Source: Deferribacter abyssi
Lineage (GTDB): Bacteria > Chrysiogenota > Deferribacteres > Deferribacterales > Deferribacteraceae
Assembly: GCF_049472655.1 (NCBI RefSeq)
Contig: NZ_JAQNCS010000015.1
Coordinates: forward strand, 1-62,170
DNA length: 62,170 bases
Reading direction: 5' to 3'
How positions within the stretch are numbered: the stretch's first letter is position 1; the number at the start of each line of letters is the position of its first letter. The translations under genes and the position numbers were made by a program. This document shows positions 1 to 9,946 of the stretch, one piece after another. The notes beneath the pieces are model-generated. The model saw only the letters and a program-made list of their open reading frames with translations, was not told the DNA's origin and ran no database searches.

Positions 1-198
1 ATTTTCTCATAAAAAATTCCATCTAATTTTTTAAGTTTCTATAATATCCGTGGAATGAAAAATATTAGAATTCAAGTGCTCATCTATCATTTTTTGAAAG
101 AAAATTATTACCAATACATAGTTTTCACTCTTTCACTGAGAACTATCTACTTTCTAAGGTTATGAAAAAGTTACAAAATGTATAACATTAACGTGTAT

Positions 199-3100
199 CT
201 ATATAATAATCTTCTTACCATTATAAATCCAGACAAAAACAATAGGTATAAATACAAGAGTTAAAAAGGTCCCAACCATAAGTCCACCTATGGCAACCGC
301 TCCTAAAGGTGCTAGACGTTCCAGACCTATAGCCCAACCAAGCGCAACAGGAAGCATTCCAGCTGTTGTGGCAAAAGCAGTCATAAGGACAGGTCTCGTT
401 CTTATTTTGATACTTTCTAACATTGCCTCTTTGGCACTTAAACCTTTTTTCATACCTAATAATGCAAATTCTATAAGAAGAATTGCATTATTAACAATTA
501 TACCACTCAAAAGAATAAAACCCATCATAGCTGGCATCGAAACATGATATCCAAGTATTAAAAGTATCCAACTTGCACCAATAAGTGTCAAAGGTATTGA
601 AAATATTATCAATAATGGTGATCTAACAGAATTAAACATCGGAACAAGTGTTAAAAAAATCAATAATATACCAAAGACAACTGCTTTTATCATTCTTTTT
701 GCAGAATCTTTGAATTGAGCTATATCTCCAGTTTGAGTTAATTTAACATTGTCAGGTAATCTTACTCCATTAAAAGCTTTATTAAAATTTTGCATAATAT
801 GTGAGATTGCTGCTTTTTCTCTAAATCCATACACATCAACTGTATATTCAAGTCCTTCTCTTGTAATCTTACTAGGCTCTTTAACTTTTTCAAACTTTGC
901 TAATGTTAACAGAGGAATTTTCCCTTTTGGAGTATCAATAAGTACAGTTTTCAATAATTCTAACATGCTATCCCTGTCACTACTCCAGATACGTACATTC
1001 ATATCCCGTGAGTTTTGAACGGTTTTGGAGGCAGCAGGAATACCTTTCAAAATCATACTAATCTGATTTGTAATATCATTTGCATTTACACCGTAAAATG
1101 CGGATTGCTGTTCGTCAATAACAAGCTTGTAAACTGTTTTGTCCAAATCCCAAGTTTTTGCCACATTGACTAATCCTTTGGTGTTTGCAAGCACTTTTAG
1201 AAGAATATTTGAAGCTTCTTGAAGCTTCTCAAAGCTATCGCTGCTTAACATTACGTCAACATTCCCTCTGATACTGGAAAGTGCTGTTGCTCCATAATCA
1301 AAAACAGTAAAATATTTTATATTTGGGATTTGTTCGATTTTTTCTCTCAACCGCTTTTCAATATCCCAAATATCTTCTTTTCTTTCAAATCTATTTACAT
1401 AAGTGGCTGTAATGGAAATATGGTCTATCCCGCTTCCACTTCCAACGCTAAGTACTCCAGGCTCACTACCCACACTTGCCGAAACCCTCTTAACTTTTCC
1501 ACTATCATAAATAGCTTTATCAACCTTTTTCAAAATTTCTTCACTTTTTTGAATGGAAAGATTGGGGTCAACGGTAATATCAATTTTTACGATTCCCGTA
1601 TCCATTGGAGGCATCAATTCCTGCCCAACTATAGGCATGACCAGCCTGACACTTACAAAAAAAAGTCCTATTAGTACTACAAAATAAATAACGGTTAGCG
1701 GTTTACTCCCCATGGCTGATTTAGCTAATTTAGCAAAAAAACTTTTAGCAGAATTATTAAAGCCATCTGTTATTTTAGAAAACAGTGCTTCTGCTTTTAA
1801 AACCCAGGATGATTTTATAGCCAAAAATTTTAGGCTCAAAAGTGGAACGGTTGTAATAGATATAACATAAGAAGCCGCAAGTGCTATGAGCAGAGTTGAT
1901 ACCAGTGGTCTGAAAATAGTCTGTGGATAATCCCCTACAAACATAATAGGGAATAATGCAGCCATAGTAGTAATAGTCCCTGAAAGATCAGCAAACATAA
2001 TCTCTTTAGTACCATCCAAGACCGCTTTATTTATTGGCTTTTTAAGCTCTTTGTAATGGCGCTCAATATTTTCCATAACCACAACAGCGTCATCAAGTAA
2101 AAGCCCCAATGCAAGGATGATTGCTGTAAGTGTAACCACACTAAATTCAATACCAAACAGATACATCATTGCAATTGTTGCAGCATAGACAAGAGGAATT
2201 GTAAAAAGTACTACCAGGACCTGTCTGAAAGATGCTAAAAAGAAAAATGCTACAATGGTAGACATAATAATGGCATCACGAAGCGATTCAAACATATTTG
2301 TAATACTCTGCTTAATCGTATCTTTTTGAGTATCGGTTATCTCAAAAGTGAGTCCTGGATAAGATGCTTTTATACTTTTTAATTTTTTCTCCACGTTTTC
2401 GATTGTTTTGATGACATCGGCATCAATTGAGCGTTGCACTGCCAAAGCAATAGCAGGTTTGCCATTTCCATAGTATAGAGCCGTATTATCATAATGCCCA
2501 TAAAAAACCTTTGCCACATCTTTTAAACGGATATTTTCAGTAATAGGAAGTTGTTTAATCGCTTGCAATGTTTCCCTTTTACCTCTGGATTTAAGCAAAA
2601 ATCTTCCTCGAGGTACATCAATAAAACCTATAGCATAATCCCGATCATTCTTCGATAATGCTGCTAAAACTTGATAAAGAGTTATTCCATATCTATCTAC
2701 AAGAGATTTATTGACTTCTACCAATACCTCTTTTTTATAACCACCAAATACATCTACATTTGCAACACCTTTTATCTTTATCAAAATATTCTTTATTTCA
2801 TTTTCGGCTATTTCTCTGACATCTTCCAATGATACTTTATTAGAGGAAACACCAATAGTTACAACAGGAGCTGTAGCAGCAGTTATTTTATGAATCTGTG
2901 GTTCTTTAATATCTGGAGGCAACAAAGATCGTATTTTAGAAATAGCATTTGCAACATCTGAGGCAGCACTGTCTATATCTTTTTCATACTCAAATTCTGC
3001 TCTAATTACACTCACTTCATCTATAGTCGTCGAATAAACCCTACGTACCTTATCTAAAGTATACAGCTCTTCTTCCACAGGTACTGATATATTGGAAGCA

Positions 3101-3282
3101 ATATCTTTGGCTCCAGCTCCTGGCCAAACAACTACAACAGCAATTTCAGGGCGATTTGAATCGGGGAATAATTTTCTATCGATAGAATTATACCCATATA
3201 AACCTAAAAAAACAAAAAAGCTTAATAAAGAAATAATATAATAAGGTCGTTTTAATATTCTTTCGATCCAGCTGTTATTCAT
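199..3282 (-). CDS. RND-family efflux pump inner-membrane subunit
   Basis: This is a proton-driven inner-membrane transporter of the resistance-nodulation-division family (AcrB/HAE1-like), the pump of a tripartite efflux system. Its 1027 residues match the family length. TM1 lies at about residues 13-31, followed by a periplasmic porter domain to about 325. A bundle of membrane helices carries the proton-relay LLDDAVVVMENIERH motif near residue 400, with the paired Asp of AcrB. A second periplasmic domain spans roughly 555-850, and the last helices include SGIIVNNAILLIEF. The start overlaps the stop of the adaptor gene by 8 bp, so the two are translationally coupled. The third gene of the operon is TolC-like. 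Substrate cannot be read from the sequence: drug export is more likely than metal export, because no heavy-metal-type signature was seen. The family call is secure. Confidence 0.95.
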   Translation of the reverse strand: MNNSWIERILKRPYYIISLLSFFVFLGLYGYNSIDRKLFPDSNRPEIAVVVVWPGAGAKDIASNISVPVEEELYTLDKVRRVYSTTIDEVSVIRAEFEYEKDIDSAASDVANAISKIRSLLPPDIKEPQIHKITAATAPVVTIGVSSNKVSLEDVREIAENEIKNILIKIKGVANVDVFGGYKKEVLVEVNKSLVDRYGITLYQVLAALSKNDRDYAIGFIDVPRGRFLLKSRGKRETLQAIKQLPITENIRLKDVAKVFYGHYDNTALYYGNGKPAIALAVQRSIDADVIKTIENVEKKLKSIKASYPGLTFEITDTQKDTIKQSITNMFESLRDAIIMSTIVAFFFLASFRQVLVVLFTIPLVYAATIAMMYLFGIEFSVVTLTAIILALGLLLDDAVVVMENIERHYKELKKPINKAVLDGTKEIMFADLSGTITTMAALFPIMFVGDYPQTIFRPLVSTLLIALAASYVISITTVPLLSLKFLAIKSSWVLKAEALFSKITDGFNNSAKSFFAKLAKSAMGSKPLTVIYFVVLIGLFFVSVRLVMPIVGQELMPPMDTGIVKIDITVDPNLSIQKSEEILKKVDKAIYDSGKVKRVSASVGSEPGVLSVGSGSGIDHISITATYVNRFERKEDIWDIEKRLREKIEQIPNIKYFTVFDYGATALSSIRGNVDVMLSSDSFEKLQEASNILLKVLANTKGLVNVAKTWDLDKTVYKLVIDEQQSAFYGVNANDITNQISMILKGIPAASKTVQNSRDMNVRIWSSDRDSMLELLKTVLIDTPKGKIPLLTLAKFEKVKEPSKITREGLEYTVDVYGFREKAAISHIMQNFNKAFNGVRLPDNVKLTQTGDIAQFKDSAKRMIKAVVFGILLIFLTLVPMFNSVRSPLLIIFSIPLTLIGASWILLILGYHVSMPAMMGFILLSGIIVNNAILLIEFALLGMKKGLSAKEAMLESIKIRTRPVLMTAFATTAGMLPVALGWAIGLERLAPLGAVAIGGLMVGTFLTLVFIPIVFVWIYNGKKIII

Positions 3283-4420
3283 TGTTTACAGCCTTTGCAT
3301 TTGTAATCACAAAAAGTTTAGATAATTTATCATTACTTCCAATTGCCACTGGCTTATCTATATCCGGAGACACCACTGCATATTTGTCATTTTGAGAAAG
3401 AATTTGTACTTTTGTGGGAGTAAATCTTCCACCATTATAAACAAAAAGATAAACTCCATCTTCCTTTTCAAGTAATGCATTTACAGGGACCGCACTACCC
3501 GTAGCTTCTTTAATAACAACTCCAATTTTTATATTGCTGTTTTCAGGCAATGGTAAAGTTGTATCCAGGTCAATGTAAGCAACCGCCAAAAATTTAGATG
3601 CAACAGGTAAAACCTTTGTTATCTCAGCCTGTTTACCTAAAAGGTAAGCTTTCTTCCCTTTTTTTATTTTTCCAATCATGTTTTGAGAAAACGAAAACTC
3701 TACTCTTTTTTTCATACCATACAATGTCAAAATCTGTTTGCCAGGTACGACCAAATCCCCATCTCTCAATACAACTCTGCCCACAACTCCATCTATAGGG
3801 GATTTGATGGATGTATATTTCAACTGATTTTCCTTAGACAAAAGCTGTGCTTTTAAGGACTTTAATTCCTCTTTTTTCGCTTCTATACTTTTTTGAGTTG
3901 ATTTCAATTTAGCAAGCTTCAATTCCATCGCCACACGTGAAAAATCGAGCTTCTCTTTGGAAAGTGCATCTACTTTATAAAGTTCCTTATTTCTTTCATA
4001 AGCATCTCTGGCATATAAAAAATCACTTTCAAGAGCCTTTAAATTTACTTTTAAAGATTCTATAGACTGGATTAAAGCTCTTATTGCAGCTTTTTGTGCA
4101 TTTATAGATTCTACAATCTCTTTATCATCAATTTTGACAAGAAGTTGTCCTTTTTTAACCTTTTCTCCATCCACCACATATAATTTTTCAATAAATCCAC
4201 TTACTTTTGAAGCAATTACAGGATGCTGGATGGAGTAATAAGTTCCCAAAAATTGCCTTATCTCCTCAATATGCATATTTTTAGGATGAACAGTTTCCAC
4301 AGTAATCGTTTTAGCTGGAGGAGGCTGTAGGGATGCCAACTGCTGCTTTCTTTCCTTGATAAGAAATACACCACCTGCAACAATCAAAATAATAATAATC
4401 AGAGAAAGAATTTTTTTCAT
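3275..4420 (-). CDS. RND efflux periplasmic adaptor (membrane fusion protein)
   Basis: This 381-residue protein is a HlyD/AcrA-type adaptor that links the RND pump to the outer-membrane channel. It begins with an uncleaved-looking N-terminal membrane anchor (residues 4-21). A split lipoyl/barrel-sandwich domain follows: the first half around HPVIASKVSGFIEKLYV and the second around IKSPIDGVVGRVVL. Between them lies a Lys/Leu-rich coiled-coil hairpin (about 95-205). A beta-barrel and a membrane-proximal domain complete the chain. It lies between the TolC-like gene (4-bp overlap) and the pump gene (8-bp overlap), so the three are one operon. There is no lipobox Cys, so it is anchored by its helix rather than by lipid. 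Confidence 0.93.
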   Translation of the reverse strand: MKKILSLIIIILIVAGGVFLIKERKQQLASLQPPPAKTITVETVHPKNMHIEEIRQFLGTYYSIQHPVIASKVSGFIEKLYVVDGEKVKKGQLLVKIDDKEIVESINAQKAAIRALIQSIESLKVNLKALESDFLYARDAYERNKELYKVDALSKEKLDFSRVAMELKLAKLKSTQKSIEAKKEELKSLKAQLLSKENQLKYTSIKSPIDGVVGRVVLRDGDLVVPGKQILTLYGMKKRVEFSFSQNMIGKIKKGKKAYLLGKQAEITKVLPVASKFLAVAYIDLDTTLPLPENSNIKIGVVIKEATGSAVPVNALLEKEDGVYLFVYNGGRFTPTKVQILSQNDKYAVVSPDIDKPVAIGSNDKLSKLFVITNAKAVNNE

Positions 4421-5673
4421 TTTTCACCCGCCAACAAATAATTAAGATAAGCTTTCTGTATCCTAAGATTATACAACGCATCAATATAATTACTTTTTGC
4501 ATCCTGATATTTTGCATAAGCGAATAAAAGGTCATACATATTTGAAGCACCCTTTTCATATTTGATTTTTTCCGCTTCTTTGACTTTTGATAAAAATTCC
4601 AGTTGCCGTTTAACAGATTTCACTTTTTCAACTGCTGTAGCAATTTTATTTTGTGCATCAATTATAAAGCTTTTAAGTTCTAATTCTGTTTTTTTAAGCT
4701 GAAGTATGGCATTCATATGAGAGATTTTCGCTTTTTGTAGTTGAGATTTTCTGCTACCAAAATCAAATAATAACCAATTTACAGTAATTCCTGCTTGCCA
4801 TAATTCTTCTTTTTCACCTTTTGCATAATTGTTTCCATAATAAGCACTAAACCCAATCTTAGGATAATAGAGAGATTTTGACTTCTTTAATGCCTTTTTC
4901 GATTTTCTAACTTCAATCTCAGAAAGTTTGTATTTATAAGTATCTTTTACATCTATAAAATTATTAATTTTCTCATCATCGTTCACAGGGGCAACATCTT
5001 CTATCTCATCAACACCAATCAATGCAGCAAGCATTGCTTTCAAAGAGTCAATGGAGTTTTTAATATTCTCCATATTAAATGAAGCATTTTCAAGATCGGC
5101 AGCGACTTTTAAAAGATCGATTTTTGCTTTTTTCCCAAGAGCCACTTCTTTCGCAACATTGTCATATAAGATTTTTAATGCTTTATAATAAGTCAAAGCT
5201 GCTTCCTTTTGACTTTCCATAGCCAAAATCTTAAAATAAAGAGATTTAACATTAAAAACTAACTGCTCTTTTGTAATATTAAGTTTTATTTTAGACGTAT
5301 TCTCACTCAAATCAGCAATTTTTACTGCTGTTATATCTGCAAAACCATTAAAAAGAAGTACATCATAAACTATCCCTGCACTAGTTATATCTTTACTCGT
5401 AATTACATCAGGACTTATAGGAGGCACAATAGGCGCTAAAGTACGAGGTATATTATATCTGGTATAACTTCCTAAAGCAATAATTTTCCCATAATTTATG
5501 GCTTTTTTTGCTCTTTTTTCCTCTTTTGCTTCAAGAAGTTTTTGTTTTTGTATCAAAAATTCAGGATTATTTTTCAGGGCAATCTCTATCGCTTCATTCA
5601 AAGTAATCGCATGCAAAGGAGCTATCTCGACAACTGTACAAAGAAAAAAAATTAAGAGAAATTTTTTAAACAT
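4417..5673 (-). CDS. TolC-family outer-membrane efflux channel
   Basis: This 418-residue protein is an outer-membrane factor of the TolC superfamily. An N-terminal signal peptide (about residues 1-22, ending near LHA) precedes ITLNEAIEIALKNNPEF, the classic start of an OEP repeat. Two internally related, long alpha-helical segments follow, the second around ELWQAGITVNWLLFDFGSRK, which contains the typical W-LFD-G motif. It is the first gene of the efflux operon and overlaps the adaptor gene by 4 bp. A TATAAT box (5699-5704) and a 22-bp inverted repeat (5722-5743) lie just upstream, so expression may be repressor-controlled, but no regulator gene is adjacent. Confidence 0.92.
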   Translation of the reverse strand: MFKKFLLIFFLCTVVEIAPLHAITLNEAIEIALKNNPEFLIQKQKLLEAKEEKRAKKAINYGKIIALGSYTRYNIPRTLAPIVPPISPDVITSKDITSAGIVYDVLLFNGFADITAVKIADLSENTSKIKLNITKEQLVFNVKSLYFKILAMESQKEAALTYYKALKILYDNVAKEVALGKKAKIDLLKVAADLENASFNMENIKNSIDSLKAMLAALIGVDEIEDVAPVNDDEKINNFIDVKDTYKYKLSEIEVRKSKKALKKSKSLYYPKIGFSAYYGNNYAKGEKEELWQAGITVNWLLFDFGSRKSQLQKAKISHMNAILQLKKTELELKSFIIDAQNKIATAVEKVKSVKRQLEFLSKVKEAEKIKYEKGASNMYDLLFAYAKYQDAKSNYIDALYNLRIQKAYLNYLLAGEK

Positions 5674-5698
5674 TTAAGTCCACCATTTCTTTTTTACA

Positions 5699-5743
5699 AT
5701 TATAACATATATTTTGTTAATAAAATTGATTGGAATCAATTTT
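5699..5743 (-). promoter_or_regulatory. Promoter and palindromic operator of efflux operon
   Basis: On the minus strand a perfect TATAAT (5704-5699) lies 26 bp upstream of the TolC-like start. The place expected for a -35 box holds no good hexamer. Instead it lies at the edge of a perfect inverted repeat with 10-bp arms, AAAATTGATT and AATCAATTTT, around a central GG (5722-5743). An inverted repeat over the -35 region is the usual layout of a repressor or activator site. The arms are too AT-rich to be a convincing terminator hairpin for the upstream GGDEF/EAL gene. The regulator is unknown. Confidence 0.5.
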
Positions 5744-5785
5744 TGAACTTTTGTTAAAAAGATAATTATAAAATTCAGTGAAGAA

Positions 5786-7825
5786 TTAATGGCAGCTAGC
5801 AAGAGGTTTGCCTATAAAAAAACCCTGGGAATAATCTATTCCCAATTCAATTACTTTCTTATAAACTTCTTCGTTGTGCACAAATTCAGCTACCGTTTTG
5901 ATATTTAATCTTTTAGCAAAACTAACTATGGTACTAACAATAAGTTCTGAATTATTATCAATGTGTATGTTTTTTATTAAAGAACCATCTATTTTAATAT
6001 AATCCACATTTAACTGTAATAAGTAAGAAAAGTTTGAATACCCACTACCAAAATCATCGATGGCAATACTTGTCCCATATTCCTTAACATCTTTTATAAA
6101 CTCCAAAACTACCTCAAAATTTTCTATACCCTCACTTTCCAAGATTTCAAAAGTTAATCTTTTTGCTATCTCTGGATATTTTTTTAACTTATCTATAATA
6201 AACAACTTTGTAGCATTATCAATAATATCGTCCACTGAAATATTTATAGAGAACTCACACGATTTATTTTTAAAATAACAAAACGATTTTTCAATTACAC
6301 GCTTTGTAATTGCTCCATACAACTTTCCTTTTTTAGCAACATCCAAAAAAACACCGGGAGAAACCATTTCATCTTTTTCATCAAGCATCCTTACAAGACA
6401 TTCAAATTTATTGATAACTCCTGTTTTATTATCCACAATGGGTTGAAAATACGGAATAATCTTATCAGCCTCTAATGCAACTTTTAGCGATTTAAGAACT
6501 TTCATATTAATTTCAACATCTTTTTCAAAGTTCAAATTTTCATTATAAATTGCATATTTTACTCTACTGTTTCGTTTCACATACTTCAGTGCAATATCTG
6601 CCTTTTCAAGTAACGGTTCATCAGAAGAAATACCTATTGAAATAGACACAGAAATAGACCATTGAAAAATTTTAAATTCATTGCTTTCTATTTTATTAAC
6701 AAGATAATTCGCAACTTTCTCAGGATTATCAACATGTTCCTTTCTGACTAAAACTCCAAAATCATCAGATCCAAGACGGTAAATCTTCGCTTTATAAGTT
6801 TTTTCAACCAATTCAGTTATCTCTTTACCAAAAACTTTCAAGAACTCATCACCTACCCTTACTCCATAAAAATTATTAATGTGTTTAAAATTATCTATAT
6901 TTATAATAAATAAAAAATGTTCTTTACAATAACGTAAATCATTTAATAAATGATACCTATTATAAAGTCCCGTTAGATAATCAATGGTCGCTGCCTTTTT
7001 AAGTTTTAATATATAATAACCTATAAAACCAATTGATAATATCACACCTATGGCAAATATTATTGCAAGCAATACTAGTTGTGAAAAAATATGATTGTTC
7101 TCTTCCTGATAATTCATTTTTAATTTTATTAAGATATTTTTAGTTTTAATATCAGTAATTTTATTCAGATGATAAACATATAACGGAAAGTATTTTGCAA
7201 AAACATTAAAGTGATTAACAATCCGATCATTAACTAACTTTTGTTCTTTATTTTTAAGCTCAAAACTTTTTAACTCTTCAATATTTTGTTTTAATTCATC
7301 AATCAATCCCAAATCCAAATTATTTCTAAGTAATAAAAGATTTGATACCATAACAGAAACTTGTTTAATATAATCAAGTTCGTAAGAACCAATAGAATGT
7401 ATACTTTTTATGACCAGAGTAGGAATATACACCACAGTATTTTTAATAGTAGAATTATATCTTATAAATTTAAAGAGATTTTCTCCTTTTTTATCCAACA
7501 TTCTAACATATTGATTTACTAACTTCTCAATCTCTTCAGCCGATCTATGATTTCTATGTAAAACATCTTCCTGCAATTCGTGAGAATACTGTTTTAATTT
7601 GTCATACACATCTATGATTTCACTATAATTATAGTATAATAAGAAATTACATTCTAAAACTTTTCTCACCAACTCCTGTTCTAACCGTCCTAATCTTTCA
7701 ATGTTTCTCAAAACATTCAAATGATCTCGGTACTTCCCTTCCAAACTGACAATAAAATAACCAGAGACAATAGCGGACATAATACTAATAAAAAAAATCA
7801 AAATAATATTAACAATTCTTCTCAT
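5786..7825 (-). CDS. Membrane-bound GGDEF/EAL c-di-GMP protein
   Basis: This 679-residue protein has two membrane helices (about 5-27 and 249-272) bracketing a helical periplasmic sensor of about 220 residues. Cytoplasmic GGDEF (about 278-430) and EAL (about 440-675) domains follow. The cyclase signature reads GSDDF instead of GG(D/E)EF, so diguanylate cyclase activity is doubtful. The EAL domain looks intact: ECL in place of EAL keeps the metal-binding Glu, and NIS, EILESE, DDFGSGYSN, IKIDGS, AEF and QGFFIGKP follow. I therefore predict a c-di-GMP phosphodiesterase controlled by a periplasmic signal. It is the last gene of the surE-tonB run, 6 bp after the cytochrome peroxidase gene. Substrate and signal are unproven. 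Confidence 0.92.
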   Translation of the reverse strand: MRRIVNIILIFFISIMSAIVSGYFIVSLEGKYRDHLNVLRNIERLGRLEQELVRKVLECNFLLYYNYSEIIDVYDKLKQYSHELQEDVLHRNHRSAEEIEKLVNQYVRMLDKKGENLFKFIRYNSTIKNTVVYIPTLVIKSIHSIGSYELDYIKQVSVMVSNLLLLRNNLDLGLIDELKQNIEELKSFELKNKEQKLVNDRIVNHFNVFAKYFPLYVYHLNKITDIKTKNILIKLKMNYQEENNHIFSQLVLLAIIFAIGVILSIGFIGYYILKLKKAATIDYLTGLYNRYHLLNDLRYCKEHFLFIINIDNFKHINNFYGVRVGDEFLKVFGKEITELVEKTYKAKIYRLGSDDFGVLVRKEHVDNPEKVANYLVNKIESNEFKIFQWSISVSISIGISSDEPLLEKADIALKYVKRNSRVKYAIYNENLNFEKDVEINMKVLKSLKVALEADKIIPYFQPIVDNKTGVINKFECLVRMLDEKDEMVSPGVFLDVAKKGKLYGAITKRVIEKSFCYFKNKSCEFSINISVDDIIDNATKLFIIDKLKKYPEIAKRLTFEILESEGIENFEVVLEFIKDVKEYGTSIAIDDFGSGYSNFSYLLQLNVDYIKIDGSLIKNIHIDNNSELIVSTIVSFAKRLNIKTVAEFVHNEEVYKKVIELGIDYSQGFFIGKPLASCH

Positions 7826-7831
7826 TTGCTA

Positions 7832-8773
7832 TTATTCTTCTTTCAATATTTCTGGAAGCTCACCTGTCAAGGTCTTAAGAAAAATACATATCTTACTGAG
7901 TTTATCTTTTTCTATGTTAAATCCTAAGTTGTGCAAAGCCATTTTTTCCACAGCATCTTCTAATGTTTTAGCACTTCCATCATGAAAATAAGGATAAGTG
8001 AGTTCGATATTTCTCAATGTGGGAACTTTAAAAACATTTTTATCATCAATATCTTTAGTTCTACTAAACAAATCAGGTGTGTTTTTATTCCATTTATAAG
8101 GAACTATCAAACCTATTTTTTGAAAAGAATTACCACCAACATTAACTCCATTATGACAGGTAATGCAACCTAAACTCTTAAAATAAGAATAACCTTCGCT
8201 CTCTTCCTTGCTAAGCTTTATTTCACCTCTTAAATATTTATCAAATTTACTATTTGGAGTGATCAATGCTCTCTCAAATTCTGCAATTGCATCAATAACA
8301 TACTCAAACTTAATCTCTTTTGTACCATATATATGGTAGAACAAATCTCTATATTTTAAAGATTTATTTAACCTATATTCAACCTCTTTTTCAGTCATAT
8401 CCATTTCTAAAAAACCTTTAATAGCCATTGCAGCCTGTTCTTTTAAATCCTTTGCACTACCATCCCAGTTTTGCCTAAAATTGAATACACAATTAAAAAC
8501 TGTTGGGATGTTTACTAAAAGCTCCCTATTAAACACACCTTTAGAAAATCTTTTATGTACAGTACCACCATCATATAAAACATGACAGGACGCACAAGAT
8601 ACTTTTTTATCTTTTGATAACATTTTTTCATTAAACAATTTTTTACCAAGTAACGCTTTTGCCTTATTATAGCTTATTTTTCTAGGTATTGGAGTAATTA
8701 TCTCAACCGCAAAAGAATTCAAGGATAATAATAAGATAAAAACAATAAACAATATATTTTTTTTTGAGTTCAT
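7832..8773 (-). CDS. Di-heme cytochrome c peroxidase family protein
   Basis: This is a periplasmic protein of the bacterial di-heme peroxidase/MauG family, which reduces H2O2 with electrons from small c-type cytochromes. I chose the ATG at 8773 (313 residues) because it begins directly with a signal peptide, MNSKKNILFIVFILLLSLNS. A GTG 24 bp upstream is possible. The two heme-c sites are CASCH (60-64) and CITCH (203-207), the spacing expected for this family. Other family marks are NIPTVFNC, NWDGSAKDL, FKVPTLRN and PYFHDGS. It lies downstream of midA in the same transcript. A role in peroxide defence or peroxide respiration fits, but MauG-like oxidations cannot be excluded. Confidence 0.92.
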   Translation of the reverse strand: MNSKKNILFIVFILLLSLNSFAVEIITPIPRKISYNKAKALLGKKLFNEKMLSKDKKVSCASCHVLYDGGTVHKRFSKGVFNRELLVNIPTVFNCVFNFRQNWDGSAKDLKEQAAMAIKGFLEMDMTEKEVEYRLNKSLKYRDLFYHIYGTKEIKFEYVIDAIAEFERALITPNSKFDKYLRGEIKLSKEESEGYSYFKSLGCITCHNGVNVGGNSFQKIGLIVPYKWNKNTPDLFSRTKDIDDKNVFKVPTLRNIELTYPYFHDGSAKTLEDAVEKMALHNLGFNIEKDKLSKICIFLKTLTGELPEILKEE

Positions 8774-8812
8774 TTTGAAACTACTCAATAACGACACAAT
8801 AAAAACCCACTC

Positions 8813-9946
8813 TTACATAAGATTTTTACTCAACTTGTCAAAAATTTTATAGCTTTTAATATTATACACAAAATTATCAGGAATATCCACATTTTTACTT
8901 TGTATTAACACGTTGAAGTTTGTACCAAACCCACCTTCAGGAATAATTAATGACTTTACTCTAGCTCTATGAAGATCAGATTTTGCCTTTTTAATTTCAT
9001 CCAAAATACCACTTTGTAGCAAAAACACCCATTGTGGCTCAAAATTTACCACATTCAACCCAGCTTCTTTTCCATATTCCATCAAAGCTGAAAAATCTAC
9101 AAAAGCAGTAATATCTTGATATCCTATCCTTTCAAAAAAATCATTATTTTGAGTATGTTTAAAATAACATGTCACAGTCCCATCCATTCTAAACGGAGCA
9201 TATAAATTTTTTGCGTCAAAACCATAATCAATAGTTATGACCAAGCCTTTATCTACTTTTCTACCCAAACTTTTAATCCATTTTACAGCATCTAGATTTA
9301 TATCCGCAATCTGTTTATCAACAAGTTTAATACATAACCTCTCAAAATATTCCTTTAAATCAGCGGTAGAAAATTCTTCAGGATAATATTGTAATTTATT
9401 ATCATAATAAATAACATAAAGCTCTTTTAAATTACCATTAATGTTTATTACTCTATGTACAGGAAACGCATCCACTAACTCATTAGAAAAAAAGATACCT
9501 TCAAAATTGTCTAGTTCATCAAAAGATATCCATTCTACTTTACCTTGATGTTTACTTAGCAATTCTTTTTGCATCTCAATTAAATATTTACTCTTTTCAA
9601 TAATTATATATTTTAAGTCGTTATAAAACTTATCTGATTCGCTCTTATAATAATTTAAGATATCATTCGCAAGCATTCCACTACCAGCTCCCATTTCACA
9701 GAGCATCGGAGCCAAATCGAGTTCTTTTATAGCTCTCTCAAACCCTTTTGCAAGAGTTCTACCAAAAGACTCAGAAGCATCTACAGATGTATAAAAGCTT
9801 CCCTGCATCCCAAAAGGATTTTCTTTTTGATAATATCCATATTTAGGATGATAAAGAGCAATTTCCATAAACTCTGCAAAAGTTATTTTGCCTTTTTCCT
9901 TAACTAATTCAATTACATACTCTTTTAAAGTTGTATCCATTTTCAT
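8813..9946 (-). CDS. MidA/NDUFAF7-family SAM-dependent methyltransferase
   Basis: This 377-residue protein belongs to COG1565 (MidA/NDUFAF7), class I methyltransferases. The mitochondrial member methylates an arginine of a complex I subunit during assembly. Bacterial members are poorly studied. The hallmarks are LYHPKYGYYQ near residue 31, the SAM motif EMGAGSG (84-90), the FFSNELVDAFPVHR segment, and later TIDYGFDA and GTVTCYFKH. The ATG overlaps the tonB stop as ATGA, so it is translationally coupled to the TonB operon. A methylation role in complex I assembly is possible by homology but not shown by this context. Confidence 0.88.
   Translation of the reverse strand: MKMDTTLKEYVIELVKEKGKITFAEFMEIALYHPKYGYYQKENPFGMQGSFYTSVDASESFGRTLAKGFERAIKELDLAPMLCEMGAGSGMLANDILNYYKSESDKFYNDLKYIIIEKSKYLIEMQKELLSKHQGKVEWISFDELDNFEGIFFSNELVDAFPVHRVININGNLKELYVIYYDNKLQYYPEEFSTADLKEYFERLCIKLVDKQIADINLDAVKWIKSLGRKVDKGLVITIDYGFDAKNLYAPFRMDGTVTCYFKHTQNNDFFERIGYQDITAFVDFSALMEYGKEAGLNVVNFEPQWVFLLQSGILDEIKKAKSDLHRARVKSLIIPEGGFGTNFNVLIQSKNVDIPDNFVYNIKSYKIFDKLSKNLM

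Noticed and set aside
290..547. Plus-strand frames inside the RND, pyruvate carboxylase and ileS genes
   Set aside because: They are antisense shadows of long conserved genes, without ribosome-binding sites or domains. The same holds for the other short antisense frames in this window.
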